Source: an uncultured Actinomycetes bacterium (GTDB taxonomy: Bacteria > Actinomycetota > Thermoleophilia > Solirubrobacterales > 70-9). Taken from it: DNA of 6,552 nucleotides. Positions 5,758 through 6,552 of the stretch are shown one piece after another. The translations under genes and the position numbers were made by a program. The stretch is taken from positions 1 through 6,552 of the forward strand of contig CAMLHB010000133.1 of NCBI GenBank assembly GCA_946479725.1, written 5' to 3'. Below the pieces are notes generated by a model. That model made no database searches and was not told the origin of the DNA. It saw nothing but the letters and a program-made list of their open reading frames with translations. Position 1 is the first letter of the stretch; every line of letters begins with the position of its first letter.

Positions 5758-6552
5758 ATGCCACTCCCCACCGAAGACCAGATAACCGAGAAGCTGCGCG
5801 CCGTCATCGACCCCGAGCTGCGGCGCTCGATCGTCGAGCTGGGCATGGTCCGCTCGATCGAGATCAAGGGAGGCGGCCGGGTCGAGGTCGTCGTCTCCCT
5901 GACCACCGCCGGCTGTCCGATCCGCTCCCACTTCGAAGGGGCCGTCGCCGCCCAGGTCTCCCAGCTCGAAGGCGTGACCGAGGTCGCGGTCGGCTTCGAC
6001 GTCCTCTCCGACGAGGAGAAGGGCCGGCTGCAGCAGACGCTCGGCCGCGGCAAGCTGCCGCAGGGCGCCCTGGCGAAGGTGAAGAACGTGATCTGCGTCT
6101 CCTCCGGCAAGGGCGGGGTCGGCAAGTCGACGATGACCGCCAACCTGGCCGCGGCGCTGACCGCCGAAGGCCACCTGGCCGGGGCGCTCGACTGCGACGT
6201 CTACGGCTACTCGATCCCGCGCATGCTCGGGGTCAACCGCAAACCGGAGGTCAACGCGGAGCGCAAGATCCTGCCGCTGGAGGCGCCGAGCGGCGTCAAG
6301 GTGATGTCGATCGGCTTCTTCGTCGAGGAGAACTCGGCGGTCGTCTGGCGCGGGCCGATGCTGCACAAGGCGATCCAGCAGTTTCTCGAGGACGTCGCCT
6401 GGGACGAGCTCGAGTACCTGCTGCTCGACCTGCCGCCCGGCACCGGCGACGTCTCGATGACGCTGTCTCTGCTGCTGCCGCAGGCGAAGTTCCTGATCGT
6501 AACCACGCCCCAGCCGGCGGCCCAGTCGGTGGCGCGCCGCGGCGCCGAGATG
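5758..6552 (+). CDS. mrp: Mrp/NBP35-family iron-sulfur cluster carrier ATPase (ApbC-like), 3' end outside the window
   Basis: This is the first 265 residues of a cytoplasmic P-loop ATPase that, in the family, binds and transfers Fe-S clusters to target proteins. Residues 1-85 are a MIP18/DUF59-type domain (IDPELRRSIVELGMV at 17-31 and TTAGCPIRS at 49-57, with Cys53). The ATPase domain opens with the deviant Walker A GKGGVGKST at 117-125, carrying the signature Lys118 and Lys123. It continues with DCDVYGYSIPRMLG at 145-158 (switch I region), WRGPM at 197-201 and LLLDLPPGTGD at 221-231 (Walker B/switch II). TTPQPAAQ follows at 249-256. Family members run to about 350-380 residues, and the C-terminal CxxC that ligates the bridging cluster lies past the right edge, so cluster binding cannot be checked here. 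The gene is divergent from the secreted-protein gene. A septum-site MinD-like ATPase is ruled out by the DUF59 fusion and the DVYGxSIPRMLG motif. Confidence 0.95.
   Translation, partial: MPLPTEDQITEKLRAVIDPELRRSIVELGMVRSIEIKGGGRVEVVVSLTTAGCPIRSHFEGAVAAQVSQLEGVTEVAVGFDVLSDEEKGRLQQTLGRGKLPQGALAKVKNVICVSSGKGGVGKSTMTANLAAALTAEGHLAGALDCDVYGYSIPRMLGVNRKPEVNAERKILPLEAPSGVKVMSIGFFVEENSAVVWRGPMLHKAIQQFLEDVAWDELEYLLLDLPPGTGDVSMTLSLLLPQAKFLIVTTPQPAAQSVARRGAEM

Noticed and set aside
5655..6143. Upstream extension of the secreted-protein frame to 6143
   Set aside because: It would run antisense through the Mrp gene, and the strong AAGGAGG plus signal peptide place the start at 5654.
5731..6506. Minus-strand open frames (5731-6366 and 6207-6506) opposite the Mrp gene
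   Set aside because: The plus strand here encodes intact Walker A, Walker B and DUF59 motifs; the reverse frames have no recognisable features.

Overview
This window comes from a very GC-rich bacterial chromosome with densely packed genes. GC-ending codons dominate, and I see no TCA serine codon in the 265 codons of the Mrp gene. The content points to a high-GC actinobacterium: a minimal actinobacterial-type cyclophilin, an Mrp/ApbC ATPase, and a large secreted protein built of Ig-like modules. That last protein resembles my recollection of Thermoleophilia (Solirubrobacterales) secreted proteins. The phylum-level call is an inference from style and content; the class-level guess is weaker.

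Layout, left to right. (1) A minus-strand pair at 1-2026: a major facilitator superfamily (MFS) transporter (860-2026), followed 9 bp downstream by a FAD-linked sugar-1,4-lactone oxidase that runs off the left edge (1-850). (2) A plus-strand tRNA-Ser(UGA) at 2057-2145, divergent from the transporter. A six-transmembrane potassium-channel-like gene (2199-2930) follows in the same direction. (3) A 29-bp convergent gap (2931-2959) filled by a strong GC-rich hairpin, the likely shared terminator. (4) A minus-strand pair at 2960-5654: a 740-residue secreted protein of unknown function (3432-5654), then 10 bp downstream a cyclophilin-type peptidyl-prolyl isomerase (2960-3421). (5) A 103-bp divergent intergenic region (5655-5757). 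(6) A plus-strand Mrp/NBP35-family iron-sulfur carrier ATPase (5758 onward) that runs off the right edge.

Functionally this looks like ordinary chromosomal territory: lactone oxidation and solute transport, ion conductance, translation, protein folding and Fe-S cluster delivery. No mobile element, CRISPR array, phage gene, toxin-antitoxin pair or defence cassette is visible. The least explained item is the large secreted protein. It has a signal peptide, eight cysteines confined to its first 301 residues, and three D-x-A-G-N motifs spaced about 100 residues apart, which mark tandem Ig-like domains. There is no gene-free stretch longer than 103 bp.
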